Assembly: GCA_050944035.1 (NCBI GenBank)
Contig: JBMNQH010000006.1
Span: forward strand, 1-64,000
From: JBMNQH01 sp050944035
GTDB lineage: Bacteria > Bacillota > Clostridia > Oscillospirales > Oscillospiraceae
Length of the DNA stretch: 64,000 nt
Direction of reading: 5' to 3'
This document shows, in pieces, positions 16,661-24,857 of this stretch. The position numbers and the translations under genes were made by a program. Within the stretch, counting starts at the first letter, position 1. Each line of letters starts with the position of its first letter. The notes under the pieces are model-generated. The model worked only from the letters and a program-made list of their open reading frames with translations, made no database searches and was not told the origin of the DNA.

Positions 16661-16697
16661 AAAACAGTCCTATCGTTATCGATAGGACTGTTTTTTA
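16661..16697. terminator. Bidirectional terminator between the Fec operon and pfkA
   Basis: Arms AAAACAGTCCTATCG and CGATAGGACTGTTTT with a four-base loop, T-runs on both strands, between convergent genes. Confidence 0.9.
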
Positions 16698-16707
16698 TTA
16701 GATGTTA

Positions 16708-17688
16708 CTAAGCTCCGGAGATCAAGACATCGGAAATTGCATAGATATCCATATCGAGACCTTTTTTCATTTGCAGCGCCGTTTCAATATCGACGTCTGT
16801 ACAGCGATCGCAGTGGGTGCACACAATGCAGTTGCTGCGACCGGACAATAAAATCTGTACGGCATGATATCCCATCCGGGAGGCAGTGACACGATCCCGC
16901 ACATTGGGAGAACCGCCGCGCTGTACATGGCCGAGGACAGAAACACGGGTATCCATGCCAGTCGAATTTGCGATGACCTCGCCAATGGCTGCGGCAGAAG
17001 CTGCACCTTCTGCAACGATAATCATAAAGTGTGTGCGTCCACGCGCGCGGCCGGTTCGAATACGGCTAAGAACATCATACTCCAGATCGACCTCCCGTTC
17101 CGGGACTAGGATGGCAGTGGCGCCGACTGCAATGCCTACATAGAGTGCAAGATACCCGGAGCGGTGTCCCATAACCTCAACCACAGAACAGCGTTCATGG
17201 GACATCATGGTATCGTGCAGTTTGTCGGTCATTTGGATGGCGGTATTGCAGGCCGTGTCATATCCGATGGTATAGGAGGTACAGGCGATGTCGTTGTCGA
17301 TGGTCGCCGGGATGCCAACAACATCGATTCCGTGTCGGGAGAGATCCAGCGCTCCACGGAATGTACCGTCACCGCCGATGGCAATCAAGGCGTCAATACC
17401 GTGTGCACGGCAGACATCAGCGGCCTGTTGCTGACCGGCTTCCTCTAAGAATTCGGAAGATCGTGCTGTGTAAAGAATGGTACCGCCAAGGCCGGTAATA
17501 CCGCTGACATCCAGTGCAGAGAGCGGTACCAAATCGTTATGGATCAATCCATGATAACCGCGGCGAATTCCAATGCTTTCGATGCCATAAGCGTGGGCAG
17601 TCCGAACCACGGCACGAATTGCAGCGTTCATGCCCGGCGCATCGCCGCCGGAAGTCAGAATACCGATGCGTTTGACAGTTGGGTGCAA
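16708..17688 (-). CDS. pfkA: ATP-dependent 6-phosphofructokinase with unusual Cys cluster
   Basis: 326 residues. Converts fructose 6-phosphate to fructose 1,6-bisphosphate. Signatures: GILTSGGDAPGMNAAIR (nucleotide loop), IGGDGTFRGA, GIPATIDNDI (catalytic Asp), VEVMGHRSGYLAL and LGHVQRGGSPNVRDR. The start is TTG at 17688, supported by GGAGT seven bases upstream and agreement with the family N-terminus. Odd feature: residues 287-296 read CIVCTHCDRC, a CX2CX2CX2C cluster in a surface strand region that in most phosphofructokinases has no cysteines; it could bind zinc or an iron-sulfur cluster. The gene sits 77 bases downstream of sigE on the same strand. Confidence 0.93.
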   Translation of the reverse strand: MHPTVKRIGILTSGGDAPGMNAAIRAVVRTAHAYGIESIGIRRGYHGLIHNDLVPLSALDVSGITGLGGTILYTARSSEFLEEAGQQQAADVCRAHGIDALIAIGGDGTFRGALDLSRHGIDVVGIPATIDNDIACTSYTIGYDTACNTAIQMTDKLHDTMMSHERCSVVEVMGHRSGYLALYVGIAVGATAILVPEREVDLEYDVLSRIRTGRARGRTHFMIIVAEGAASAAAIGEVIANSTGMDTRVSVLGHVQRGGSPNVRDRVTASRMGYHAVQILLSGRSNCIVCTHCDRCTDVDIETALQMKKGLDMDIYAISDVLISGA

Positions 17689-17765
17689 ACAATCAACTCC
17701 ATTTCTTCTGATGCTGCTATTAGTGTATGCAGATTTTTCCGACGGTTTCTGGTAAAATATAGCGA

Positions 17766-18512
17766 TTACATATGCCGTGCCATTTCATGCCGCAGACGGT
17801 TAATGATCCGCTTTTCCAGCCGGCTGATGTAAGATTGCGAGATCCCCATGTAATCAGCGACTTCTTTTTGGGTATATTCTGAATGACCCATCAAGCCGAA
17901 CCGCATCAAAATGATCGTGCGCTCCCGCTCACTCAACTTATCGATGGCGTCCATCAAAATCCGGCGGTCAATGTCGTCCTCAAGCGGCCGCATCACCATA
18001 TCCTCATCGGTGCCGAGGACGTCGGAGAGCAGCAATTCGTTTCCGTCCCAATCGGTATTGAGCGGTTCGTCGAAAGAAATCTCAATGCGTTGCCCGCTGA
18101 CCTTACGCAGATACATGAGGATTTCGTTTTCGATGCAGCGAGAGGAGTAAGTGGCCAGTTTGATGTTTTTATCAGAGCGGAAGGTGTTGACAGACTTGAT
18201 CAGACCGATGGTGCCGATGGAAATGAGATCTTCCAGATTGATACCAGTGTTCTCAAACCGGCGGGCGATATAAACCACCAGACGTAGATTGTGTTCAATC
18301 AGACGTTGCTTGGCCTGTTTGTCACCTTGTTCCAGTGCGGCAATGGTAGCTTCTTCGTCTGCACGGTCCAACGGTGGCGGCAGGGTATCGCTGCCGCCAA
18401 TATAGAACAGTGGTGGTGCTGCTTGGATACCCAGTGACGACAACAGTCGCTGAAGTTTCACATAACATCGGAGCCGAAGCAATTGCAGTGTTTTGGATGG
18501 AAATTGTTTCAT
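17766..18512 (-). CDS. sigE: Sporulation sigma factor SigE
   Basis: About 248 residues. The N-terminal pro-sequence (hydrophobic/basic, ending near residue 28) is removed by SpoIIGA. Region 2: LRLVVYIARRFENTGINLED, ISIGTIGLIKSVNTF, LATYSSRCIENEILMYLRK; region 4: LSERERTIILMRFGL...EVADYMGISQSYISRLEK. Controls early mother-cell transcription. Two in-frame ATGs lie six bases apart; GAGGT is directly before the first and six bases before the second (18512), which I prefer. It is 29 bases downstream of spoIIGA, as in Bacillus. Confidence 0.95.
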   Translation of the reverse strand: MKQFPSKTLQLLRLRCYVKLQRLLSSLGIQAAPPLFYIGGSDTLPPPLDRADEEATIAALEQGDKQAKQRLIEHNLRLVVYIARRFENTGINLEDLISIGTIGLIKSVNTFRSDKNIKLATYSSRCIENEILMYLRKVSGQRIEISFDEPLNTDWDGNELLLSDVLGTDEDMVMRPLEDDIDRRILMDAIDKLSERERTIILMRFGLMGHSEYTQKEVADYMGISQSYISRLEKRIINRLRHEMARHM

Positions 18513-18541
18513 AATCATACCTCAGAATGCAGCTGGTCTAC

Positions 18542-19375
18542 TCAAAGAACTGCCGAAAATTCTTCATCTGCACAGAGCCGACTAGGCGAAATGGCAACCA
18601 GAACCGTACGATCAACAGTACCGTTTACCAAAAGGGTGTCCGGACGAAAGGCTGCAAGCAAATTCTGAGAAATGCCAACAGCAGAGTAGGGGATCAGACG
18701 GACAGTATTGCATCCACCGCAGCAGGAAAGCAGTTCGACCAGTTCCATGGGAGAAGCGGTCCGGAACTGTGTTTGCAGTTCACTTGGGAAGAGCGATGCC
18801 AAAATCGGAGCATCCACCACCATCACGCGGTAACCGCTGAGTGGATCCCGAAGCTCATTTCCAGTGTCTTGCAGGGCAGAGAACTGAACTGTTTTTCCGT
18901 TATGTGTCAGCGTGATAGAAAACAACGTTCGGTCTGCTTTTCTTCCTGCATGGCGGAATACCAAGGTTACGGTGGCATAACAGGCGATAAAAGAGAATAA
19001 AAGTGTTTTCATGGAAATTGGAAGAAAAATCCCACTATTGGCAGAAGAGATGCCAAGGAACGAACAGGCCCATACCGCACCGCCAAATGCAGCGGAGAGA
19101 ATCAGAAAAATAGCAAAATTCCGAAGCGGTTTTCCGGTAAATCCGTAGGCAATGAGAACCATGGTTGCGGCAAGCAGCAGCTTAACGGTGGCAAGATGAA
19201 GCAGCGTATGGTTCCAGAGGACACAGGCTACAGCATAGAGGCCGCCCAACAAGGCGGCAAGTAAAATACGCCAGCGGATCAGAGGCAGAGAGGCGATGCG
19301 TCCGGCTGCGAGCAGAATCAGATAATCGGTTGTCAAATTGAGCAGGAAAAAACTGTCTATGTAAATGACGTTCAT
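18542..19375 (-). CDS. spoIIGA: Sigma-E processing peptidase SpoIIGA
   Basis: 277 residues. The N-terminal half has five hydrophobic segments (starting MNVIYIDSFFLLNLTTDYLI) and the C-terminal half is an aspartic-protease-like domain with the catalytic Asp in QDTGNELRDP (about residue 175). It sits in the septal membrane and cuts pro-sigma-E after a signal from the forespore (SpoIIR). I chose the ATG at 19375 rather than one 13 codons earlier because it fits the family's first residues. The operon continues into sigE. Confidence 0.92.
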   Translation of the reverse strand: MNVIYIDSFFLLNLTTDYLILLAAGRIASLPLIRWRILLAALLGGLYAVACVLWNHTLLHLATVKLLLAATMVLIAYGFTGKPLRNFAIFLILSAAFGGAVWACSFLGISSANSGIFLPISMKTLLFSFIACYATVTLVFRHAGRKADRTLFSITLTHNGKTVQFSALQDTGNELRDPLSGYRVMVVDAPILASLFPSELQTQFRTASPMELVELLSCCGGCNTVRLIPYSAVGISQNLLAAFRPDTLLVNGTVDRTVLVAISPSRLCADEEFSAVL

Positions 19376-19421
19376 AAGGCGATTATAGTGAGAAGGAATT
19401 GCAAAGATTGTCAATTATCAA

Positions 19422-19450
19422 TTGTCAATCTATAAATTTTGTGATAGGAT
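19422..19450 (+). promoter_or_regulatory. Promoter of the pyrH cluster
   Basis: TTGTCA and TAGGAT with a 17-base spacer. The resulting leader is about 165 bases and contains a small stem (CGGGAC...GTCCCG) near 19539-19564; no known riboswitch was recognised in it. Confidence 0.55.
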
Positions 19451-19621
19451 AATTCTGCTGAATAGGCAGGATGTTGCCTTTTTCAACAGATTACCGTGAA
19501 AATACGGTTTTACGGTGCTGTTTTTCAGGCAGAAAGAGCGGGACTTGTCGTATGGTTTGTCCCGAAGTTATGCAGTTACAGAATAGCAGGGATTGAAAAC
19601 ATTGACCGGAGGGAATGTAAA

Positions 19622-20344
19622 GTGGAAGAAAAAAAGCTGATGTATAAGCGAGTTCTTCTTAAGATAAGCGGCGAGGCACTCGCTGGCGAGAAAAAAACCG
19701 GATTGGATTTTGCGTTGATTCGTGAAGTTTGCAAGACAGTCAAGGAATGTGTGGATCTGGGCGTTGAGGTGGGAATTGTGGTTGGCGGAGGCAATTTCTG
19801 GCGTGGCGTCAAAGACGGCGGCGGAAAGATGGATCGTGTCCGTGCGGATCATATGGGTATGATGGCAACGGTGATGAACAGTCTCGCACTTGCCGACGTG
19901 CTCAACCAGCTGGGTGTGGATGCCCGTGTCCAGACCGCATTGGAGATTAAGGCCGTTGCAGAACCCTATGTTCAGAAAAAAGCCGTTGCGCATCTGGAGG
20001 CCGGTAAAGTGGTCATTTTCGGCTGCGGTACGGGTTGCCCCTATTTCTCCACGGACACTGGTGCGGTTCTGCGGGCAGCAGAGATTCAGGCCGACGCCAT
20101 CCTCCTCGCAAAGAACATTGACGGTGTCTACAGTGCCGATCCGAAAAAAGACCCCGATGCAGTGCGCTATGACAGCATCACATACGACGAGGTTCTGGCA
20201 AAACACCTTGCTGTGATGGATATCACTGCAACGTCTATGGCCATGGATAACCATATTCCGGTTATTGTATTCGCTGTTAAGGAGCCGCAAAATATTATCC
20301 GTGTTCTGCATGGCGAACCGATCGGAACAACCGTCAAAGCATAA
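19622..20344 (+). CDS. pyrH: UMP kinase
   Basis: 240 residues. Phosphorylates UMP to UDP in pyrimidine nucleotide synthesis. Family marks: LLKISGEALAGEKKTGLDF at the start, VGIVVGGGNFWRG, DRVRADHMGMMATVMNSLAL, the GCGTGCPYFSTDTGAVLRA loop and AKNIDGVYSADPKKDP. The GTG at 19622 is chosen because GGAGGG lies eight bases upstream; longer reading frames to 19496 have no such site. It is the first gene of a plus-strand run to polC; frr follows after 39 bases, which is the usual order. Confidence 0.95.
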   Translation: MEEKKLMYKRVLLKISGEALAGEKKTGLDFALIREVCKTVKECVDLGVEVGIVVGGGNFWRGVKDGGGKMDRVRADHMGMMATVMNSLALADVLNQLGVDARVQTALEIKAVAEPYVQKKAVAHLEAGKVVIFGCGTGCPYFSTDTGAVLRAAEIQADAILLAKNIDGVYSADPKKDPDAVRYDSITYDEVLAKHLAVMDITATSMAMDNHIPVIVFAVKEPQNIIRVLHGEPIGTTVKA

Positions 20345-20383
20345 CAGTATTTTATTAATCAAATCACATAGGAGGTATTTACA

Positions 20384-20938
20384 ATGTCCAACGATTATGC
20401 TGAATTCAAAGCCAAAATGCAAAAAACCACAGAGGTTCTTAGTGCACAGTTTGCATCTGTCCGAGCAGGCAAGGCCAATGCTGCTGTGCTTGACCAGATC
20501 ATGGTAGACTATTACGGTGTACCCACCCCGATCCAGCAGATCGCCTCTGTTTCTGCCCCCGATCCCCGCACATTGATGATTCAGCCTTGGGATACCAATG
20601 CGCTCAAGGCAATTGAAAAGGCGCTTCAGACCTCTGAACTGGGCATCAATCCCCAGAACGACGGTCGTGTCATTCGTCTGGTCTTTCCCCAGCTGACCGA
20701 GGAGCGCAGAAAAGAACTTGCCAAGCAGGTTAAAAAGTACGGGGAAGAAGCCAAGGTTGCAATCCGCAACATTCGTCGTGATGCCATGGATAAGTTCAAG
20801 GCCATGAAGAAAAAATCCGAAATCACAGAAGATGATTTGAAGGATATGGAAAAAGATCTGCAAAAGATGACCGACGAGTTTATCAAGGAAGTTGACAAAC
20901 TTATGGAAAAGAAAGAAAAAGAACTCTTCGAAATCTGA
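20384..20938 (+). CDS. frr: Ribosome recycling factor
   Basis: 184 residues, the normal length. Splits post-termination ribosomes with EF-G. Typical sequence: VRAGKANAAVLDQIMVDYYG, PTPIQQIASVSAPDPRTLMI, PWD, and the helical EERRKELAKQVKKYGEEAKV and VAIRNIRRDAMDKFK segments. AGGAGG precedes the ATG with the expected spacing. Confidence 0.96.
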   Translation: MSNDYAEFKAKMQKTTEVLSAQFASVRAGKANAAVLDQIMVDYYGVPTPIQQIASVSAPDPRTLMIQPWDTNALKAIEKALQTSELGINPQNDGRVIRLVFPQLTEERRKELAKQVKKYGEEAKVAIRNIRRDAMDKFKAMKKKSEITEDDLKDMEKDLQKMTDEFIKEVDKLMEKKEKELFEI

Positions 20939-20955
20939 TGGCGTTCTGTGCATCC

Positions 20956-20980
20956 GTCCCGACCGCACTGCGGTCGGGAC
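20956..20980. repeat. Perfect 12-bp-arm palindrome between frr and uppS
   Basis: GTCCCGACCGCA and TGCGGTCGGGAC flank a single C. There is no T-run afterwards, so it is not a standard terminator; it may be an RNA processing or stability hairpin inside the operon transcript. Confidence 0.8.
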
Positions 20981-21032
20981 AAGACACATAGTACGAAAAA
21001 TATCGAACAGATCTGAGGATTGTTGTTGAGCT

Positions 21033-21794
21033 ATGAGACTGTTTCAAAGAAAGAAAAAGGGAAAACAGGCGGAGGAGATGGATCTTACGCATCTCCCCCG
21101 CCATGTTGCCATTATCATGGATGGAAATGGACGCTGGGCGTCCAATCGCGGTCTACCGCGGACCGCTGGGCATGCCGCAGGGGCGGAAACATTCCGAAGC
21201 ATTGCGACCTACTGTAAGAATCTTGGGCTGGACTATCTCACCGTCTATGCATTTTCCACAGAGAACTGGAAGCGACCCAAAAACGAAGTGGAAACCATCA
21301 TGGGTTTGCTGGAAAAATATCTGCTGGAGGCCATCGCGAAGATGGAAAAAGAGCAGATTCGAATGAAAATTCTGGGCGATACAGAGTCCCTATCTCCGAA
21401 ACTGCAACAGCTGATTGCCAGAACGGAAGAGATCAGCGAAGAGCTGGGAGACACCTGTTTTCAGGTAAATATCTGTTTGAATTATGGCGGACGGGATGAA
21501 ATTGTAAAAGCGGCCAAACGATATGCAGAAGCGGTTGCTGCCGGGCATGCGGATCCGAGCACACTGACAGAAGAGGAATTTTCGCGCTATCTTTATACCG
21601 CGGATATTCCGGATCCGGACCTGATTCTTCGTCCCAGCGGAGAGCTTCGACTTTCCAATTTCTTGCTTTGGCAGGCTGCGTATACGGAGTTTTATTTTTG
21701 TGATGTACTCTGGCCGGATTTTGATGAGGAAAAGTTTCGTGAGGCCATTGTGGCATTTCAGAAGCGCAAACGTAGATTTGGAGATGTAAGATAA
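21033..21794 (+). CDS. uppS: Isoprenyl transferase (undecaprenyl diphosphate synthase)
   Basis: 253 residues. Adds isopentenyl units in cis to make the C55 lipid carrier for peptidoglycan. The catalytic motif is HVAIIMDGNGRWA (about residues 23-35) with the metal-binding Asp, followed by YLTVYAFSTENWKRP and the end motif DPDLILRPSGELRLSNFLLWQ. ATG at 21033 gives a basic leader (MRLFQRKKKGKQ); an ATG at 21078 lies too close to GGAGGAG. cdsA begins one base after the stop. Confidence 0.95.
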   Translation: MRLFQRKKKGKQAEEMDLTHLPRHVAIIMDGNGRWASNRGLPRTAGHAAGAETFRSIATYCKNLGLDYLTVYAFSTENWKRPKNEVETIMGLLEKYLLEAIAKMEKEQIRMKILGDTESLSPKLQQLIARTEEISEELGDTCFQVNICLNYGGRDEIVKAAKRYAEAVAAGHADPSTLTEEEFSRYLYTADIPDPDLILRPSGELRLSNFLLWQAAYTEFYFCDVLWPDFDEEKFREAIVAFQKRKRRFGDVR

Positions 21795-21795
21795 G

Positions 21796-22617
21796 ATGTT
21801 AACAAGAATCATTGTCGCTGTGATTGCGATTCCGCTTTTAATTGCAGTCATCTTTTTCACACCCCTGGTTGTTTTTGGATTGGTTGTCGCTGTGATTGCT
21901 TCCTTTGCAGCCTGGGAACTGCTTCGTTGTGTCAAGCCGGACATCAACCGCCGCTATCAACTGTATACCAGCGTTTGTGCTGCCATTATTCCGCTTGGCA
22001 GTGTTCTTAGCGGCTGGAACGCCGTCGTTCTTGCGGCGATGTTTCTGCTGATGTTGCTCATTTTTGGGGAACTGATGTGGAGTTTCCAAAAAGAGAACCG
22101 TTTGGAGCTGGACGTTATTATGCTGGTTTTGATGGGCGGCATTGTCCTTCCGTTGATGCTTTCGTCACTGGTTCGGCTTGGGTTGCATAAAAATTCTCCG
22201 CAATATATTCTGCTCCCGTTTATTGCGGCTTTTTCCAGTGACAGCGGCGCTTATTTTATCGGAACATTTTTTGGAAAAACCAAAATGACGCCCCATCTCA
22301 GCCCCAATAAGACCATTGAGGGTGCAGCCGGCGGTTTCATTTTTTCCGTCATCGATATGATTATCTATGGAATTGTACTGCAATTTCTGGGGTATCAGGT
22401 CAATTTCCTGGTTCTGGCCATCTATGGATTTTTTGGCAGCCTTGCCTGTCAGCTTGGCGATCTCAGTTTCTCTGCGATTAAACGAATTTGTGGGATCAAA
22501 GACTATGGCAATCTGATCCCGGGGCACGGCGGTATGCTGGATCGATTTGACAGCATGTTCTTTACTGCACCCATGATTGAAATTTTGGTGCTTTGGGTAC
22601 CTGCCATTCTGAAATAG
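21796..22617 (+). CDS. cdsA: Phosphatidate cytidylyltransferase
   Basis: 273 residues with about eight membrane segments and the CDS signature toward the C-terminus (SPNKTIEGAAGGF, then LGDLSFSAIKRICGIKDYGNL and PGHGGMLDRFDSM). Makes CDP-diacylglycerol from phosphatidic acid and CTP for phospholipid synthesis. It is packed between uppS and dxr in the same operon. Confidence 0.95.
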   Translation: MLTRIIVAVIAIPLLIAVIFFTPLVVFGLVVAVIASFAAWELLRCVKPDINRRYQLYTSVCAAIIPLGSVLSGWNAVVLAAMFLLMLLIFGELMWSFQKENRLELDVIMLVLMGGIVLPLMLSSLVRLGLHKNSPQYILLPFIAAFSSDSGAYFIGTFFGKTKMTPHLSPNKTIEGAAGGFIFSVIDMIIYGIVLQFLGYQVNFLVLAIYGFFGSLACQLGDLSFSAIKRICGIKDYGNLIPGHGGMLDRFDSMFFTAPMIEILVLWVPAILK

Positions 22618-22629
22618 GATGTTTGAGAT

Positions 22630-23778
22630 ATGATACATGCAATTTCCATACTGGGTTCGACCGGCTCTGTGGGCCGGCAAACCATCGCAGTGGCACAGCG
22701 CCTGGGGATTCGTATTCTTGCTTTGACCGCAAACTCAAATGCAAAATTGCTGGAGGAGCAGGCACGCCTGCTCCATCCTGCTTTTGTGGCGCTTTACGAC
22801 GAAACGGCGGCCAATATGCTGCGGTTTGCGCTTGCGGATACGGATATCCGGGTCGGAAGCGGACTGAGCGGTTTAATAGAAGCAGCCGTTCTGGAAGAAG
22901 CAGAGGCTGTGATTACCGCGGTTTCCGGCTCTGTGGGATTGCGCCCCACTTTGGCGGCAATTGAACAGGGCAAACGAATCGGGTTGGCGAACAAAGAGAC
23001 GTTGGTCTGTGCTGGTGCGATTGTGATGCAGAAGGCGCGGGTATCCGGGGCTGAGATTGTTCCGGTCGATTCCGAGCATTCTGCCATTTTTCAATGCCTT
23101 TCCGCGGGCCAACCGCGTGAGATTCAAAAACTTTTGCTGACAGCCTCTGGCGGAACATTTCATGGCCGGAGCAGAGCGGAGTTGGAGAATGTTACGCCGG
23201 AGCAGGCTGTTTGTCACCCCAACTGGAATATGGGTGTGAAAATCAGCATTGATTCTTCCACCATGATGAACAAGGGATTGGAATTTATTGAGGCCATGCA
23301 TCTGTTTGATGTGAGACCGGATGACATTGAAGTTCTGATTCATCCAGAGAGCATTGTCCATTCTATGGTTGCGTTTCAGGACGGCGTTGTTGTGGCACAG
23401 CTCGGTGTACCGGATATGGGACTGCCGATCCAATATGCTTTGACATATCCCGAACGCCACCCTTCCCATGTCTCCGCACCCGACTTTGCCACACTGGCAA
23501 AGCTGACGTTTGAGCGGCCAAATCTGGATCATACGCCCTGTTTACGGCTTGCCATGGATTGCGCACGGGCTGGCGGTACGGCGCCGGCAGTCATGAATGC
23601 GGCCAACGAAGAGGCAGTTGCGCTGTTTCTACGGCATCAAATCGGGTATAATCAGATATATGACTGTGTTGCGGAAGCGGTACAGCGCATAAAGATAGTA
23701 CAAAATCCGGATTTGGCATGCATCCTTGCTGCCGATCAGGAGGCAAGACAATTGATCAACAGGAACTATTGCAAGTAA
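22630..23778 (+). CDS. dxr: 1-deoxy-D-xylulose-5-phosphate reductoisomerase
   Basis: 382 residues. Second step of the MEP isoprenoid pathway, NADPH-dependent. NADPH loop ISILGSTGSVGRQT at the start; KETLVCAG; the metal and substrate site VPVDSEHSAIFQCL; SSTMMNKGLEFIEA; and a C-terminal helical domain (MNAANEEAVALFL). In the same operon as ispG and uppS, which use or feed the pathway. Confidence 0.95.
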   Translation: MIHAISILGSTGSVGRQTIAVAQRLGIRILALTANSNAKLLEEQARLLHPAFVALYDETAANMLRFALADTDIRVGSGLSGLIEAAVLEEAEAVITAVSGSVGLRPTLAAIEQGKRIGLANKETLVCAGAIVMQKARVSGAEIVPVDSEHSAIFQCLSAGQPREIQKLLLTASGGTFHGRSRAELENVTPEQAVCHPNWNMGVKISIDSSTMMNKGLEFIEAMHLFDVRPDDIEVLIHPESIVHSMVAFQDGVVVAQLGVPDMGLPIQYALTYPERHPSHVSAPDFATLAKLTFERPNLDHTPCLRLAMDCARAGGTAPAVMNAANEEAVALFLRHQIGYNQIYDCVAEAVQRIKIVQNPDLACILAADQEARQLINRNYCK

Positions 23779-23795
23779 AATCGAGGGATTTCCGC

Positions 23796-24854
23796 ATGTA
23801 TATTATTCTGGCAATATTGATTTTTGGTGTTTTGATTGCAACTCATGAATTGGGGCATTTTATTGTGGCGAAGCTCTGCGGCATTCGCGTACTGGAGTAC
23901 TCCATTGGTATGGGACCGGCAGTCTGGAAAAAACAGGGAAAGGAAACGGAATACAGTTTCCGCATTCTGCCGATCGGTGGTTATTGTGCCATGGAGGGCG
24001 AAGATGAGGAATCAGAGGATCCCCGTGCTTTTACCAGCCAACCAGTGTGGAAGCGGGCGTTGGTTCTGGTTGCAGGAACCATGATGAACTTTCTCACCGG
24101 TTTGCTTCTGATTCTTGTGCTGTTTTCTATTTCTGACCGTTTCGCCAGTCCGACCATTGCAGATTTTATGGAAGGCTGCCCTTATGAGGGGGAAACCGGC
24201 TTCCAGAAGGGCGATACGATCTATGAGATCAACGGTCACAGAATCTATTTCAACTACAATGTCACCACCTATCTGCAACGGGATGATGACGGTGTTGTGG
24301 ATGTGGTTCTGCTCCGCAATGGCGAAAAGGTCTATCTGAACAATTACGAATTGCAGTTGCAGGATTACGACATCGACGGAACGGTTGTACAGCGTTACGG
24401 CTTCTATTTTGCTCCGGCAGAATCCGGTGTCTGGAATACGTTGAAGTATTCCTGGTACTGTTCGTTGGATTTTGTACGGCTCATTTGGATGAGTCTTGGC
24501 GATCTGATTTCGGGTGGCGTTGGTGTCAAGGATCTGTCAGGACCGGTTGGCGTTGTCAGTATGATGAACGATGTTGGACAGAGTTCAGAGACAGTGTCCG
24601 AGGCGTTGTATATGATTACCTATCTGGCGGCATTTATTGCCATCAACCTGGCCGTCATGAACCTGTTGCCTATCCCTGCGCTGGATGGCGGACGAATTTT
24701 CTTTCTGTTTGTAACAGCCATCATCCAGAAGGTCATCGGCAGAAAGATCGACCCAAAATACGAAGGATATGTGCATCTGGGCGGGTTTGCCCTCTTACTT
24801 GCCTTGATGGTGTTTGTCATGTTCAATGACATTGTGAAAATTTTTGCGGGGTAA
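23796..24854 (+). CDS. rseP: RIP (site-2) metalloprotease
   Basis: 352 residues. An M50 intramembrane protease with the zinc motif HELGH near residue 16, a GGYCAMEGE stretch, a PDZ-like region (about 120-200, GFQKGDTIYEINGHR) and the third ligand motif in NLLPIPALDGGR. Cuts anti-sigma factors or signal-peptide remnants within the membrane. The ATG at 23796 is supported by GAGGG eight bases upstream; reading from further upstream would overlap dxr. Confidence 0.93.
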   Translation: MYIILAILIFGVLIATHELGHFIVAKLCGIRVLEYSIGMGPAVWKKQGKETEYSFRILPIGGYCAMEGEDEESEDPRAFTSQPVWKRALVLVAGTMMNFLTGLLLILVLFSISDRFASPTIADFMEGCPYEGETGFQKGDTIYEINGHRIYFNYNVTTYLQRDDDGVVDVVLLRNGEKVYLNNYELQLQDYDIDGTVVQRYGFYFAPAESGVWNTLKYSWYCSLDFVRLIWMSLGDLISGGVGVKDLSGPVGVVSMMNDVGQSSETVSEALYMITYLAAFIAINLAVMNLLPIPALDGGRIFFLFVTAIIQKVIGRKIDPKYEGYVHLGGFALLLALMVFVMFNDIVKIFAG

Positions 24855-24857
24855 TCT

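Noticed and set aside
19568..20989. Long minus-strand frame opposite pyrH and frr
   Set aside because: Antisense shadow of two certain genes; no Shine-Dalgarno and His/Cys-rich nonsense-like composition.
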